DNA of 59,152 nt from Cryomorphaceae bacterium ASP10-05a (GTDB lineage: Bacteria > Bacteroidota > Bacteroidia > Flavobacteriales_D > Sanyastnellaceae): positions 69,104 to 128,255 of the forward strand of contig LAQC01000003.1 of NCBI GenBank assembly GCA_000981645.1. The letters are read 5' to 3'. Within the stretch, counting starts at the first letter, position 1; each line of letters starts with the position of its first letter. Below the pieces are notes generated by a model. The model worked only from the letters and a program-made list of their open reading frames with translations, was not told the origin of the DNA and searched no databases. Shown here piece after piece: positions 16,561-26,996 of this stretch. The position numbers and the translations under genes are program-made.

Positions 16561-17904
16561 TTATAAGTTTTCTAGCTCATTTAATACAGCTTGTTCCACT
16601 TCTTCAGTGTCCCATACTTTTGATATATCTGGTCTATCCATTACGCGTTTCATGATAGCATCTTGGAGTTCGCCATTGCGCAGCGCTTCATCGTAAGGAG
16701 TGTGACTGAAGGTGACTTGACTGTATAAAGGGAGCCACTTGTCTGGATGTTTTGTGGTGATTTTACGTTCTATTTTTTTCTGCAGAAGCCATTGCTCATT
16801 GGCGGTGAGGTCACGCATCTCTACATAATTTCGAAGTGCCAGTTCTGATATGGCATCTGCTTCTGGAGCACGCTTGGCTGAGAACTGTGAGAATACTTGG
16901 TCCCATTCCCAGTCGTCCTGTTCAAATAAATCATTAAACACCGTGCAGTCTTCAAATCCACTGTTCATGCCCTGTCCGTAGAATGGAACTATGGCATGAG
17001 AGGCATCGCCCATAAGGCATATTTTGTCTTGGTAATGCCATGGAGAGCAACGCACTGTTACCAAGCTAGCCGTAGGATTTTCATTGTAATCTTTTAGCAG
17101 GTCTGGAATAAGAGGAAGCGTATCAGGGAAGGTTTTTTGGAAGAAATCCATCACTTTCTCATCTGTATCTAGCGAGTTAAAAGAAACTTCTCCGTCATAA
17201 GGGAAAAAGAGTGTAAGCGTAAAACTCCCGTCTATATTGGGGAGCGCTATGAGCATAAACTGCCCACGCGGCCATATATGGAGCGAGTGCTTGTCTAGCT
17301 TGTGCGTGCCATCAGCATTGGCAGGAATGTGTAATTCCTTGTAGCCATGCTCGAGGTATTTTTGAGAGAAATTAAATTTATCCGTTTTCATTAACCTCAG
17401 TCTTACCGCACTAAACGCCCCGTCTGTCCCTATGATTCTATCGTATGCTTTTTCAGAGGCTTCTTTGGTGTGAAGGTCTTGAATTTTAAGCGCATTGGTA
17501 TTCAAATCGATATCTTTCACTTGCTGGTTAAAGAAAAACTGCACATTAGGATATTCATCTGCTTTTATGAGCAGCTGTTTATTTAGCTCGCCTCTACTTA
17601 CAGAATAAATAGCTTGATCATCAAAACCATAAGGCTGAAAGCTCTGGTTCCCCTCCACATCATGCACCATACGGCCCTTCATAGGAATGGCTATTTTCTC
17701 TATTTCATCACTGATACCTGCACCTTTCAGTGCTTTCCAGCCTCTATCACTCAGGGCTAGATTTATAGACCTTCCGGCCACTAGTTTAGCATCTCTAATG
17801 TCTGATCTGCGCTCGTATATAGACACTTCAAACCCTTTTCGGGCCATGTAAATGGCTTGTAAACTTCCTACTAATCCTGCTCCTATAATGGCTATTTTAT
17901 TCAT
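16561..17904 (-). CDS. kmo: Kynurenine 3-monooxygenase
   Basis: 447 residues. A flavoprotein monooxygenase with the FAD motif IGAGLVGSL at the N-terminus, the KMO-specific AGRSINLALSDRG, YSVSRGELNKQL, and the second FAD motif GDASHAIVPFYGQGMNSGFEDC. It hydroxylates kynurenine at C3 with NADPH and oxygen in tryptophan breakdown, giving 3-hydroxykynurenine. The ACMSD-like gene at 4468 would act later in the same route. The trans-sulfuration gene lies 4 bases upstream, so they share a transcript. The C-terminal membrane anchor of eukaryotic KMO is absent, as in other bacterial enzymes. Confidence 0.95.
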   Translation of the reverse strand: MNKIAIIGAGLVGSLQAIYMARKGFEVSIYERRSDIRDAKLVAGRSINLALSDRGWKALKGAGISDEIEKIAIPMKGRMVHDVEGNQSFQPYGFDDQAIYSVSRGELNKQLLIKADEYPNVQFFFNQQVKDIDLNTNALKIQDLHTKEASEKAYDRIIGTDGAFSAVRLRLMKTDKFNFSQKYLEHGYKELHIPANADGTHKLDKHSLHIWPRGQFMLIALPNIDGSFTLTLFFPYDGEVSFNSLDTDEKVMDFFQKTFPDTLPLIPDLLKDYNENPTASLVTVRCSPWHYQDKICLMGDASHAIVPFYGQGMNSGFEDCTVFNDLFEQDDWEWDQVFSQFSAKRAPEADAISELALRNYVEMRDLTANEQWLLQKKIERKITTKHPDKWLPLYSQVTFSHTPYDEALRNGELQDAIMKRVMDRPDISKVWDTEEVEQAVLNELENL

Positions 17905-17908
17905 GGTT

Positions 17909-19060
17909 TTATCCTATTGCTTGTCTTAAATCTTCTAGTATATCTTCTGTATCCTCTACACCTACGCTTAGCCTAATAAGAGAATCAGTAATCCCTGATT
18001 TCTCTCTAGTTTCCTTAGGAATACTAGCGTGAGTCATAGTTGCTGGGTGACCTATAAGAGATTCTACACCTCCTAAAGATTCTGCTAGTGTGAACACCTC
18101 ACATTTAGCCAGTACGTTATGTGCAGCCTCTAGGCTATCCTTTTTCATGGTGAAACTGACCATTCCACCATAAGTTCTCATCTGAGTGGCAGCCACTTTG
18201 TGGCCTGGGCTATCTGCTAATCCTGGGTAATATACCTTATCTACCTTTGGATGATGGCTCAACATTGTAGCCACGGCACCCGCATTAATAGCATGCTGTT
18301 TCATTCTAAGATGAAGTGTTTTTAGTCCTCTCAGAACTAAGAAACAGTCTTGCGGCCCTGGAATGGCTCCACATGAATTTTGTAATCTGTAAAGTTCTTT
18401 TGCCAGCGCATCATCATTGCATACAATAGCTCCCATAACGGTATCGGAGTGTCCTCCTAAATACTTAGTAACCGAGTGCATAACGATGTCTGCTCCTAGG
18501 TCTAATGGAGTCTGGTTATAAGGCGTTGCAAAGGTGTTATCTACCGCCAACAGTGCTCCGTGAGCTGCTGTTACTTCTGCTATAGATTTAATGTCTGCTA
18601 TCTTAAGCGTAGGGTTGGTAGGAGTTTCTAGCCAAACTAGCTTAGTCTTATCTGTAAGGTGCGGTTTTAGCGTCTCACCATCGGTAAGATTAATGAAGTT
18701 AAATGTGATGCCATAATGAGCATAAACCGTGGTAAAAAGTCTGTACGTTCCACCATATACATCACCTATCGAAATCACTTCATCTCCAGGTCTAAGGATT
18801 TTTATAATATTATCTATAGCAGCCATTCCTGAACCAAAGCACAAGCCGTATTTTCCGTTTTCCAATACTGCTAGCGCACTCTCCAAAGCCGATCTAGTCG
18901 GATTACTGGATCGAGCATAAGCATGTCCTTTGTGCTCTCCTAGAGCGGTTTGGACAAAAGTAGATGTTTGAAAAATCGGAGTCATAATAGCCCCAGTACT
19001 TGGGTCAGGCTCTATTCCAGCGTGGATGCACTTGGTGCCGAATTTCATGTCTTTCTTCAT
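17909..19060 (-). CDS. Trans-sulfuration PLP enzyme (cystathionine gamma-synthase/lyase family)
   Basis: 383 residues from the ATG at 19060 (MKKDMKFGTKCIHAG). A longer frame from 19102 would overlap the -7 box, so I reject it. Family marks: PIFQTSTFVQ, YARSSNPTR, CFGSGMAAID, the PLP Lys in HSVTKYLGGHSD and SLGGVESLIGHPATMTHA. Enzymes of this family make or split cystathionine, linking cysteine, homocysteine and methionine. The SLGGVESL signature cannot separate synthase from lyase or homocysteine synthase. It is the first gene of an operon with kmo, an unusual pairing since kynurenine catabolism is not directly sulfur metabolism. Confidence 0.88.
   Translation of the reverse strand: MKKDMKFGTKCIHAGIEPDPSTGAIMTPIFQTSTFVQTALGEHKGHAYARSSNPTRSALESALAVLENGKYGLCFGSGMAAIDNIIKILRPGDEVISIGDVYGGTYRLFTTVYAHYGITFNFINLTDGETLKPHLTDKTKLVWLETPTNPTLKIADIKSIAEVTAAHGALLAVDNTFATPYNQTPLDLGADIVMHSVTKYLGGHSDTVMGAIVCNDDALAKELYRLQNSCGAIPGPQDCFLVLRGLKTLHLRMKQHAINAGAVATMLSHHPKVDKVYYPGLADSPGHKVAATQMRTYGGMVSFTMKKDSLEAAHNVLAKCEVFTLAESLGGVESLIGHPATMTHASIPKETREKSGITDSLIRLSVGVEDTEDILEDLRQAIG
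18523..18531. repeat. GCGTTGCAA motif copy in the trans-sulfuration gene
   Basis: Coding strand reads TTT GCA ACG CCT (Phe-Ala-Thr-Pro), a third frame for the same word. Confidence 0.7.
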
Positions 19061-19080
19061 CTTTATTTTTACTCGCGTAG

Positions 19081-19088
19081 CAAAGATA
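19081..19088 (-). promoter_or_regulatory. -7 box of the trans-sulfuration/kmo operon (TATCTTTG)
   Basis: A perfect TAnnTTTG on the minus strand, 21 bases before the ATG at 19060. This places the start of transcription downstream of the alternative ATG at 19102. Confidence 0.65.
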
Positions 19089-19102
19089 AATGAATGAAGC
19101 AA

Positions 19103-19354
19103 CGAGATGATGAAACGATGTCACAATGTGTGACGAATCCTTTTGAAGTGTATGCGTTACTTACTATGAGAAAAAGGTTTCCTCCATTAAATGGAACCTA
19201 GATCTTCTAGTTTCGGGAGTCACTTCTCTAAGGTGTTCAGTTTAGATGCTGTAAAATTGAAGTGTGGTAATTCCGCTTTTACTGTTTCCGTATAGCGCTA
19301 TGGATTAGCGTAGCTATGAGGAATAGACAAGATGCTCTCTAGTAATTCTTGAAC
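19103..19354. other. Intergenic region, no feature recognised
   Basis: About 250 bases between the trans-sulfuration promoter and the nrdA terminator. I see only a short imperfect hairpin (AGGTTTCC...GGAACCT near 19168-19192) and no open frame of interest. Confidence 0.4.
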
Positions 19355-19393
19355 AAAAAAAACGCCTCTTGATAAATCAAAAGGCGTTTTTAA
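19355..19393 (-). terminator. Intrinsic terminator of nrdBA
   Basis: Stem AACGCCT/TTGAT (19361-19373) pairs with ATCAA/AGGCGTT (19376-19388), with one mismatch. On the minus strand a run of eight T follows directly. The plus strand also has five T, so it may work both ways. Confidence 0.85.
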
Positions 19394-19451
19394 TAGAGAT
19401 AAAAATTATCAGTTACTAACTTAATAGTTTCTTATTCAAATAAGGAATGGT

Positions 19452-21821
19452 TTAACTACCACACATATCGCAGTCGTCTCCGTTATCAATAGAACATGCC
19501 ATAGCTTCTTCGTCCTCTTGTCTTTCCTCTTCGGTTTTAGCCACTGGAGCTACTTCTTTGTATTTCTTGTCTACTGTGAACTTGATAGCGTCTGTAGCTG
19601 CCTTCGTTCTTAAGTAATACATTCCAGTTTTTAAACCTGACTTCCAACCATAAAAATGCATTGAACTCATTTTTTTGAAGTTTGCATTCTCCATGAAAAT
19701 ATTCAATGACTGTGATTGGTCAATGAAAGCTCCTCTGTCTGCAGCCATGTCTATAATTACTTTTTGAGAAATTTCCCAAGCCGTTTTATAAAGTGCTTTT
19801 AGATTTTCTGGAACTTCTTTTATTCCTTGAACAGAACCATTAGCCGCGATGAGTTTATTCTTCATCTCGTCATTCCATAGTCCTAATGCGTTCAAGTCTC
19901 TTAATAAATGCTTGTTCACGATGATGTATTCACCAGAAAGGACTCTTCTCGTATAAATATTAGAAGTGTAAGGCTCGAAGCATTCGTTATTTCCTAAAAT
20001 TTGAGCAGTAGATGCAGTAGGCATAGGCGCCACTAGAAGAGAATTTCTCATTCCTTTTTTTACTATCTCAGCTTTCAGTGTTTTCCAGTCCCATCTATCA
20101 GAAGGAGTTACTCCCCATAAATCTGGCTGAAGCTTCCCTTTAGAAGCTGGTGAACCTTTGAACGACTCATACGCTCCTTCTTCTATAGCTAAGTCCTTAG
20201 AAGCTGTACAAGCTGCGAAGTATATAGTTTCGAAGATTTCTTTATTCATGACCCTAGCCTCAGGAGAATCGAAAGGGAAACGCATTTTAATAAACGCATC
20301 TGCTAATCCTTGAATACCTATTCCAACTGGACGGTGACGCATGTTAGAGTTCTCAGCTTCTTTTACGGGGTAATAGTTTCTATCTATTACTTTGTTTAAG
20401 TTCTTAGTTACTCTATAAGTTACTTTGTAAAGCTCTTTGTGATCAAACTCTCCATCTATTACGAATTTAGGAACTGCTATACTCGCTAGGTTACATACCG
20501 CCACTTCGTCTGGTGCTGTATATTCCATAATCTCAGTACAGAGGTTAGAACTCTTAATAGTTCCTAAGTTTTTCTGATTAGATTTCTCATTGGCGGCATC
20601 TTTATAAAGCATATAAGGAGTACCCGTTTCTATCTGAGATTCTAAGATTTTAAACCATAGCTCTTGAGCTTTGATTGTTTCTCTTCCTTTTCCTTCAGTT
20701 TCATACTTGGTATAAAGCGCTTCGAATTCTTTTCCGTAAACATCAGAAAGGCCAGGACATTCGTTTGGACACATTAATGTCCAGTTTCCACCATCTTCTA
20801 CACGCTGCATGAATAAATCACATACCCACATTGCGTAGAATAAATCTCTAGCTCTTTGTTCCTCTTTACCATGGTTTTTCTTAAGGTCTAAGAAATCCAT
20901 AATATCTGCATGCCATGGCTCGATGTAAATAGCGAAAGAACCTTTTCTTTTTCCTCCACCTTGGTCTACGTATCTAGCGGTGTCGTTAAACACTTTCAGC
21001 ATAGGTACTATTCCGTTAGAAGTTCCATTGGTTCCTTTGATGTAAGATCCTTTAGCTCTTATGTCATGTATAGAAAGACCGATTCCTCCAGCACTCTGAG
21101 AAATTTTAGCGCACTGCGTGAGCGTGTCATAAATCCCATCGATACTATCTTCTTTCATCGTAAGTAAGAAACAAGAAGACATTTGAGGTTTAGGAGTTCC
21201 AGCGTTAAATAACGTCGGAGTAGCATGTGTAAACCATCCTTGGCTCATCATGTTATAAGTCTCTATCGCAGATTCTATATCATCACCATGTATTCCTACA
21301 GAAACTCTCATGAGCATGTGCTGAGGTCTCTCAGTCACCTGACCTAATGTTCTTAATAGGTAAGATCTCTCTAAGGTTTTAAAACCAAAGTAATCATAGT
21401 TGAAATCTCTATCGTAGATAATCGTAGAGTCTAATCTCTCTGAATTATCCATAATAGTTTTGTAAACATCCTCTGCAACTAGAGAAGCATTCGCTCCAGT
21501 TTTAGGGTCTTTATATTCATAAAGATCAGTCATCGTTTGACTAAACGATTTCTTGGTGTTTTTATGTAAGTTACTTACAGCTATTCTAGAGGCTAGCTGA
21601 GCATAATCTGGATGCGTAGTGGTGTTAGTAGCGGCTATTTCTGCGGCTAAATTATCAAGTTCAGATGTGGTTACACTATCATAAACTCCCTCGATGACCT
21701 TCATGGCCACCTTTAATGGGTCTACTGCTACGTTTAATCCGTAACATAATTTTTTAACTCGGGCGGTAATTTTATCAAATTGTACCGTCTCTTTTCGGCC
21801 ATCTCGTTTTAATACATACAT
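19452..21821 (-). CDS. nrdA: Ribonucleoside-diphosphate reductase, large (alpha) subunit
   Basis: 789 residues. An N-terminal ATP-cone (about 1-90; [18 protein letters not shown]) senses dATP/ATP. The barrel carries the active-site Cys regions MSSCFLLTM and NLCTEIMEY, plus [17 protein letters not shown]. The C-terminus ends CDMCGS, the CxxC pair that re-reduces the active site. It is a class I enzyme making dNDPs from NDPs and needs the radical from the beta subunit. It lies 141 bases downstream of nrdB in the same direction. The overall sequence looks closer to eukaryotic-type R1 than to E. coli NrdA. Confidence 0.95.
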   Translation of the reverse strand: MYVLKRDGRKETVQFDKITARVKKLCYGLNVAVDPLKVAMKVIEGVYDSVTTSELDNLAAEIAATNTTTHPDYAQLASRIAVSNLHKNTKKSFSQTMTDLYEYKDPKTGANASLVAEDVYKTIMDNSERLDSTIIYDRDFNYDYFGFKTLERSYLLRTLGQVTERPQHMLMRVSVGIHGDDIESAIETYNMMSQGWFTHATPTLFNAGTPKPQMSSCFLLTMKEDSIDGIYDTLTQCAKISQSAGGIGLSIHDIRAKGSYIKGTNGTSNGIVPMLKVFNDTARYVDQGGGKRKGSFAIYIEPWHADIMDFLDLKKNHGKEEQRARDLFYAMWVCDLFMQRVEDGGNWTLMCPNECPGLSDVYGKEFEALYTKYETEGKGRETIKAQELWFKILESQIETGTPYMLYKDAANEKSNQKNLGTIKSSNLCTEIMEYTAPDEVAVCNLASIAVPKFVIDGEFDHKELYKVTYRVTKNLNKVIDRNYYPVKEAENSNMRHRPVGIGIQGLADAFIKMRFPFDSPEARVMNKEIFETIYFAACTASKDLAIEEGAYESFKGSPASKGKLQPDLWGVTPSDRWDWKTLKAEIVKKGMRNSLLVAPMPTASTAQILGNNECFEPYTSNIYTRRVLSGEYIIVNKHLLRDLNALGLWNDEMKNKLIAANGSVQGIKEVPENLKALYKTAWEISQKVIIDMAADRGAFIDQSQSLNIFMENANFKKMSSMHFYGWKSGLKTGMYYLRTKAATDAIKFTVDKKYKEVAPVAKTEEERQEDEEAMACSIDNGDDCDMCGS

Positions 21822-21962
21822 GGTGTTGCTCCTGTGTGGTTATAAGGTTAGTAATGGGTGAATTTAGAGAGAATAGTTCTCTCACATGAAATAAACACTT
21901 AATTCACGGTTACTGTGGTTCTATAGATTTGTTTAGGTATGCGGGGTGTTCAGCGGGTCAGA

Positions 21963-22949
21963 CTAAAAGTCTTCGTCTAAACTGAACGTTTGTGATTCCT
22001 TTCCAGTCATTACGCCAGCTTTAGCGTATTCACCTACTCGTTTCTCGAAGAAGTTCGTCTTTCCTTGTAGAGAAATCATTTCCATGAAATCAAAAGGGTT
22101 TGTAGCATCATATACTTTCTCACATCCTAACTCTACTAATAGTCTGTCTGCCACAAACTCGATGTATTGAGTCATAAGGTTAGAGTTCATGCCTATTAGT
22201 CTTACTGGAAGTGCATCCGTTACGAAGTCTTTTTCTATATCTACTGCGTCTACGATAATCTTTTTAACGTCTTCTGGGTCTAGCTTGTTTTGGATATGAT
22301 CGTTATAAAGTAAACAAGCAAAATCACAGTGCAGACCTTCGTCTCTTGAGATTAATTCGTTAGAGAAAGTTAGTCCTGGCATTAATCCTCTTTTCTTTAA
22401 CCAGAAAATAGAACAAAATGAACCTGAGAAAAAGATTCCCTCTACAGCAGCAAAAGCTACTATCCTCTCAGCGAAGTTACCGTTGTCAATCCATCTCAAT
22501 GCCCAATCAGCTTTCTTTTTTACACAATCTAATGTTTCTATCGCATTAAAAAGCATGTTCTTTTCGGCTGTGTCTTTGATGTAGGTGTCTATCAGTAAAG
22601 AATATGTTTCTGAATGAATATTCTCCACCATTATCTGGAAACCATAAAAGAACTTAGCTTCAGTATACTGAACTTCAGCTACGAAATTTTCTGCTAGGTT
22701 TTCATTAACGATACCATCACTAGCAGCGAAAAAGGCAAGAACATGTTTTATGAAGTGACGCTCGTCATCGTTTAATTTCTTTTCCCAATCTACTTGATCT
22801 GCTTCTAAATCTATTTCTTCAGCAGTCCAAAAGCTAGCTTCCGATTTTTTGTAGAAAGCCCAAATATCATCATGTATTATGGGGAACAGAACAAACCTGT
22901 TTGGATTGTCCTCTAAAATTGGTTCTGGTAATCTATTTGTTTCTGCCAT
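21963..22949 (-). CDS. nrdB: Ribonucleoside-diphosphate reductase, small (beta) subunit
   Basis: 328 residues. Ferritin-like di-metal protein with ligand segments [41 protein letters not shown] (Glu, His and the region of the radical Tyr) and [14 protein letters not shown]. The C-terminal FSLDEDF is very close to the R2 tail peptide (FTLDADF) by which eukaryotic R2 docks to R1. This fits a eukaryote-like class Ia enzyme. It is the first gene of nrdBA. A palindrome and a candidate promoter lie about 160-200 bases upstream. Confidence 0.95.
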   Translation of the reverse strand: MAETNRLPEPILEDNPNRFVLFPIIHDDIWAFYKKSEASFWTAEEIDLEADQVDWEKKLNDDERHFIKHVLAFFAASDGIVNENLAENFVAEVQYTEAKFFYGFQIMVENIHSETYSLLIDTYIKDTAEKNMLFNAIETLDCVKKKADWALRWIDNGNFAERIVAFAAVEGIFFSGSFCSIFWLKKRGLMPGLTFSNELISRDEGLHCDFACLLYNDHIQNKLDPEDVKKIIVDAVDIEKDFVTDALPVRLIGMNSNLMTQYIEFVADRLLVELGCEKVYDATNPFDFMEMISLQGKTNFFEKRVGEYAKAGVMTGKESQTFSLDEDF

Positions 22950-23134
22950 CTTACTGAATGTTTTGGAGTCGAAGGGGCATTGCCTATCGGCTCTTAGTTT
23001 GGGGTTCTGATATTTTATTTGTTGACCTTGGCTCCTCGGTTACTGAAGTCAATTGGTATGCTTAGAACGGAATTTCTACAAAAGCAGAATTCGTATGTTT
23101 TCTAGACTTTACAAATATTGAGTTTTTATTTCTT

Positions 23135-23150
23135 GTTTAGTCAACTAAAC
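23135..23150. promoter_or_regulatory. Palindrome upstream of nrdBA, candidate operator
   Basis: GTTTAGT at 23135-23141 pairs with ACTAAAC at 23144-23150 around a CA centre. On the minus strand the central TTG could be the -33 element of the AATATTTG box, so a protein bound here would block nrdBA transcription. It does not match the NrdR-box consensus that I know. No regulator gene is adjacent. Confidence 0.4.
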
Positions 23151-23514
23151 AATTCACAATTGGACATAGTTTTACACACTCATTCCACATGCTGCTGTAT
23201 CTTTGATTAGTTCGTGAAACATTGGCGTTTATCAAGTGTGGAGGAAGTTTCAATAACCCTAGTTTTTTCTGTTCATTTCTTTTTTACAGATGATTTAGGC
23301 TTGCAATTGATTGATAATAATAAGATTAGAAGGGAGTATGGAAAACGTGTTAAAAAAATAGCTTGCTGAGTTCGTGTTTGCATGTTATAGCTCTAGAATA
23401 AAAAGGGTGATTGTGTTTAATGACTCAGCCAATATGTCATACGCAGATTCGTTGGAATGATTTATGACATTGGCTAGTAGTATTTGAATGCATGCAGGAG
23501 GTTTTGAATTATTT

Positions 23515-23523
23515 TTGCAACGC
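23515..23523. repeat. TTGCAACGC motif copy upstream of secA
   Basis: Lies 49 bases before the secA ATG; its TTG is 20 bases upstream of the likely -7 region of secA. Confidence 0.7.
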
Positions 23524-23571
23524 GAAAATTTGGGCTATAGTTTCCCGAAATAACACTGAGAAATAGACATA

Positions 23572-26500
23572 ATGATAGGTTCAATAAATAAATTAATAAA
23601 GAGGTTCGTAGGAGATAAGGCTGAAAAGGACATCAAATTAATGAATCCTTTAGTAGATAAGACCAATGAGTTCTTCGCTACATACGCTACCTTAACTAAC
23701 GATGAGCTAAGAGGGAAGGCTGAAGAGTTAAAACAAAGAATAGCCGACTATATAGCTGAAGAGGAAGATGAGATTAAGGAGATTAAAGCTAAGGCTGATG
23801 AAGAGGGCGTATCGATTACTGATAAAGAAGACTATTTTGAGAGAATAGATAAACTCACAGAAACATCTGACGAGAAGTTAGAGGAGGTTTTAAATGACAT
23901 TTTACCTGAAGCTTTCGCTACTATAAAAGAGACTGCTAGAAGGTTTATGATAAATGATGAGGTAGAAGTTACTGCCTCCCAAATGGATAAAGATCTGGCT
24001 GCAGAAAGAGATGCGATAGAAATCCATGGAGATAAGGCACATTGGAAAACTGCTTGGAATGCTGCAGGCGCTGTTATAAAATGGGAGATGGTGCATTATG
24101 ATGTTCAGCTCATAGGGGGTGTAGCTATGCACCAAGGTAAAATAGCCGAGATGCAAACGGGGGAGGGGAAAACATTAGTAGCCACGCTGCCTATGTTCTT
24201 AAATGCATTAGCGGGTAGAGGTGTTCACTTAGTTACGGTGAATGATTACCTAGCTCGAAGAGATAGTGAGTGGATGGGGCCTATTTTCGAATTCCATGGC
24301 TTAACTGTAGACTGTATAGACAAGCACAGGCCTAACTCTGAAGAAAGAAGAAATGCTTATAAAGCGGATATTACCTATGGGACGAATAATGAATTCGGTT
24401 TTGATTACCTAAGAGATAATATGGCTTCTGAGGTAGAGAGTTTAGTTCAAAGAAAACCCCATTATGCGATCGTAGATGAGGTGGATTCTGTGCTGGTGGA
24501 TGAGGCTAGAACTCCATTGATTATTTCCGGTCCAACTCCTAAAGGAGATGAGCATGAATTTGATGCGCTTAAACCTAAAATTCAGGCTATTGTAAACGCC
24601 CAGAAACAATTGGCGTTGCAATTTTTAGCTGATGCTAAAATCAAATTAAAAGGGATAGCTGAAGGAGAGGTTTCAAAGGAGGATGCCAAAGAGGGTGGAA
24701 TGTCATTGCTACGCGCATTTAGAGGACTGCCAAAAAATAAAGCACTCATAAAGTATTTAAGTGAAGAGGGGGTAAGAGCCCAGCTTTTAAAAACAGAAGG
24801 GTTTTATATGCAGGATAATAGCCGTGAAATGCACCTAGTAGATGCAGAGCTATTATTTATGATAGATGAAAAAACAAATGCTATAGAGCTACAGCCTAAA
24901 GGATTAGAAATAATAGGGAAAGACCTGGATGATGATAATTTCTTCATCATGCCTGATGTAGGGTCTGATATGGCAGATATAGAAAATGGCGAGGGAAGTG
25001 ATGAGGATAAGTTAGCTAAGAAGCAGGAGCTGATGAATGACTTCGGTATAAAATCTCAAAGAGTTCATACAATCAACCAATTATTAAAGGCATATACTTT
25101 ATTCGAAAAAGATATAGAGTATGTAGTAATGGATAATAAGGTGAAAATCGTAGATGAGCAGACGGGACGTATCATGGAAGGTAGACGTTACTCTGATGGA
25201 TTGCACCAAGCTATAGAGTCTAAAGAAAATGTAAAGGTAGAGGCTGTTACACAGACATACGCTACGGTTACTCTTCAAAACTTCTTTAGAATGTACCATA
25301 AACTGTCTGGTATGACAGGAACAGCAGAAACTGAAGCAGGAGAATTATGGGATATTTACAAGTTAGATGTTGTTATAATTCCTACAAACAGACCTATAAC
25401 TAGAGATGATAGGGATGATTTGCTTTTTAGAACTAAAAGAGAAAAGTACAACGCTGTAATAGATGAAATAGTAAAGTTAACAGAACAAGGAAGACCAGTG
25501 CTAGTGGGGACTACTAATGTTGAGGTGTCTGAGCTGCTAGGGAAGATGTTGGATATGAGAGATATCAAGCATAATGTACTGAATGCTAAAATGCATCAAC
25601 GTGAGGCAGAGATAGTGGCTGAGGCTGGAAATGACGGGCAAATTACCATAGCCACGAATATGGCTGGTAGGGGAACCGATATCAAGTTAAGCGCTAAAGT
25701 GAAAGCTGCAGGTGGTTTAGCTATTGTAGGTACTGAAAGACATGATTCTAGAAGGGTAGACAGACAGTTAAGAGGTAGGGCTGGTAGACAGGGAGATCCT
25801 GGTTCTTCTCAGTTTTTCGTGTCTTTAGAGGATGACTTGATGAGACTTTTCGGTTCTGACAGAACAGCTAAGGTGATGGATAGAATGGGCTTCAAAGAAG
25901 GCGAGGTTATCCAGCATGGAATGATTACTAAGAGTATAGAAAGAGCGCAGAAGAAAGTAGAAGAGAATAACTTCGGAGTAAGAAAGCGTCTTCTTGAGTA
26001 TGATGATGTAATGAATGCTCAGAGAGAGGTGATCTATAAAAGAAGAAGAAACGGATTAGATGGCGAGAGACTAAAGCTGGATTTAGCTAACATGTTTTAT
26101 GACATGGCTCAGGAAGTGGTTTCTGCGTATTCTCCAACTAAAGATTTTGAGAATTTCAAATTAGCTACGTTAGCTAGACTTTCTATAGACACCCCATTTT
26201 CTCAAGATGAATTTGACTCTAAAAAACCAGAGGAGTTAACTGGCCAGTTATATGTAAATGCCAATGCTAATTACGAAAAAAGAGCTCAATCTATGGCAGA
26301 CCAGGCATTCCCTGTGATTGCTAGAGTTTTTGAGGATGAAGCCAATAGCTACACGAACATGGCGGTACCCTTCTCTGATGGTAGAAAGCAACTAAACATA
26401 GTAGCCAACATAGAAAAAGCCCATGAATCTAAAGCTAAGACATTAGTAGAAGACTTAGAAAAAGGGGTTACTCTTTCGGTAATAGATAATAAGTGGAAGG

Positions 26501-26919
26501 AGCATTTAAGAAACATGGATGATCTTCGTCAGAATGTTCAATTCGCATCCCATGAGCAGAAAGATCCATTACTTATATACAAGTTCGAATCTTACGAGTT
26601 GTTTAAGAAGATGATTAGTGAGGTAAACGAAGAGGTTTCTTCATTCTTAATGAAATGTTCTTTACCTATCAATGAGAATCAAGTTCAGGGGGCGGACAGC
26701 GTTAGAAAAACGGCATCACCGCAAGGGGTAGCTCAAAAATCAAACGTGATGAATTCCTCTGAAAGGGCTGCAGCAGCAAGATCAGGAGGAAATCCAAACG
26801 CAGCTGTTCCCAGGCCAAAGGCTCAGCCGATTAGAGTAGAAGCCAAGGTGGGGAGAAATGAACCTTGTCCGTGTGGTTCTGGTAAGAAGTTTAAATCTTG
26901 TCATGGAAAACAGGGCTAA
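23572..26919 (+). CDS. secA: Preprotein translocase ATPase SecA
   Basis: 1115 residues, longer than E. coli SecA (901), mainly through insertions common in Bacteroidota: an acidic stretch near 50-75 and a region at about 330-460. Walker A is AEMQTGEGKTL, and DEVDSVLVDEARTPLIISG, NMAGRGTDIKL and RQLRGRAGRQGDPG are diagnostic. The C-terminus is a zinc-binding SEC-C motif, CPCGSGKKFKSCHG, used to bind SecB or the ribosome. SecA drives protein export through SecYEG. The gene stands alone, with its own promoter region and a strong terminator. Confidence 0.97.
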   Translation: MIGSINKLIKRFVGDKAEKDIKLMNPLVDKTNEFFATYATLTNDELRGKAEELKQRIADYIAEEEDEIKEIKAKADEEGVSITDKEDYFERIDKLTETSDEKLEEVLNDILPEAFATIKETARRFMINDEVEVTASQMDKDLAAERDAIEIHGDKAHWKTAWNAAGAVIKWEMVHYDVQLIGGVAMHQGKIAEMQTGEGKTLVATLPMFLNALAGRGVHLVTVNDYLARRDSEWMGPIFEFHGLTVDCIDKHRPNSEERRNAYKADITYGTNNEFGFDYLRDNMASEVESLVQRKPHYAIVDEVDSVLVDEARTPLIISGPTPKGDEHEFDALKPKIQAIVNAQKQLALQFLADAKIKLKGIAEGEVSKEDAKEGGMSLLRAFRGLPKNKALIKYLSEEGVRAQLLKTEGFYMQDNSREMHLVDAELLFMIDEKTNAIELQPKGLEIIGKDLDDDNFFIMPDVGSDMADIENGEGSDEDKLAKKQELMNDFGIKSQRVHTINQLLKAYTLFEKDIEYVVMDNKVKIVDEQTGRIMEGRRYSDGLHQAIESKENVKVEAVTQTYATVTLQNFFRMYHKLSGMTGTAETEAGELWDIYKLDVVIIPTNRPITRDDRDDLLFRTKREKYNAVIDEIVKLTEQGRPVLVGTTNVEVSELLGKMLDMRDIKHNVLNAKMHQREAEIVAEAGNDGQITIATNMAGRGTDIKLSAKVKAAGGLAIVGTERHDSRRVDRQLRGRAGRQGDPGSSQFFVSLEDDLMRLFGSDRTAKVMDRMGFKEGEVIQHGMITKSIERAQKKVEENNFGVRKRLLEYDDVMNAQREVIYKRRRNGLDGERLKLDLANMFYDMAQEVVSAYSPTKDFENFKLATLARLSIDTPFSQDEFDSKKPEELTGQLYVNANANYEKRAQSMADQAFPVIARVFEDEANSYTNMAVPFSDGRKQLNIVANIEKAHESKAKTLVEDLEKGVTLSVIDNKWKEHLRNMDDLRQNVQFASHEQKDPLLIYKFESYELFKKMISEVNEEVSSFLMKCSLPINENQVQGADSVRKTASPQGVAQKSNVMNSSERAAAARSGGNPNAAVPRPKAQPIRVEAKVGRNEPCPCGSGKKFKSCHGKQG
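24613..24621. repeat. GCGTTGCAA motif copy in secA
   Basis: Reads GCG TTG CAA, Ala-Leu-Gln, in the Bacteroidota-specific insertion of SecA. Confidence 0.7.
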
Positions 26920-26944
26920 CGCACAAAAATATTTTTAGTTTTAA

Positions 26945-26981
26945 AAAGCGCCATTCATTTTCTTGAATGGTGCTTTTTTTT
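26945..26981 (+). terminator. Intrinsic terminator of secA
   Basis: An 11-bp stem (26947-26957 with 26964-26974, one G-U pair) is followed by eight T. A short A-run on the left lets it also serve the convergent DUF72 gene. Confidence 0.9.
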
Positions 26982-26996
26982 GAATTCTATATTCTT

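Larger units (their letters stand above)
22950..23571. other. nrdB/secA divergent intergenic region
   Basis: 622 bases without a gene. The nrdB side holds a palindrome at 23135-23150 and a near -7 box (AATATTTG) on the minus strand at 23112-23119. The secA side holds a motif copy at 23515-23523 with a poor -7 box (TAGTTTCC at 23538-23545). I see no open frame longer than a few codons that looks real, and no RNA gene. Confidence 0.5.
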
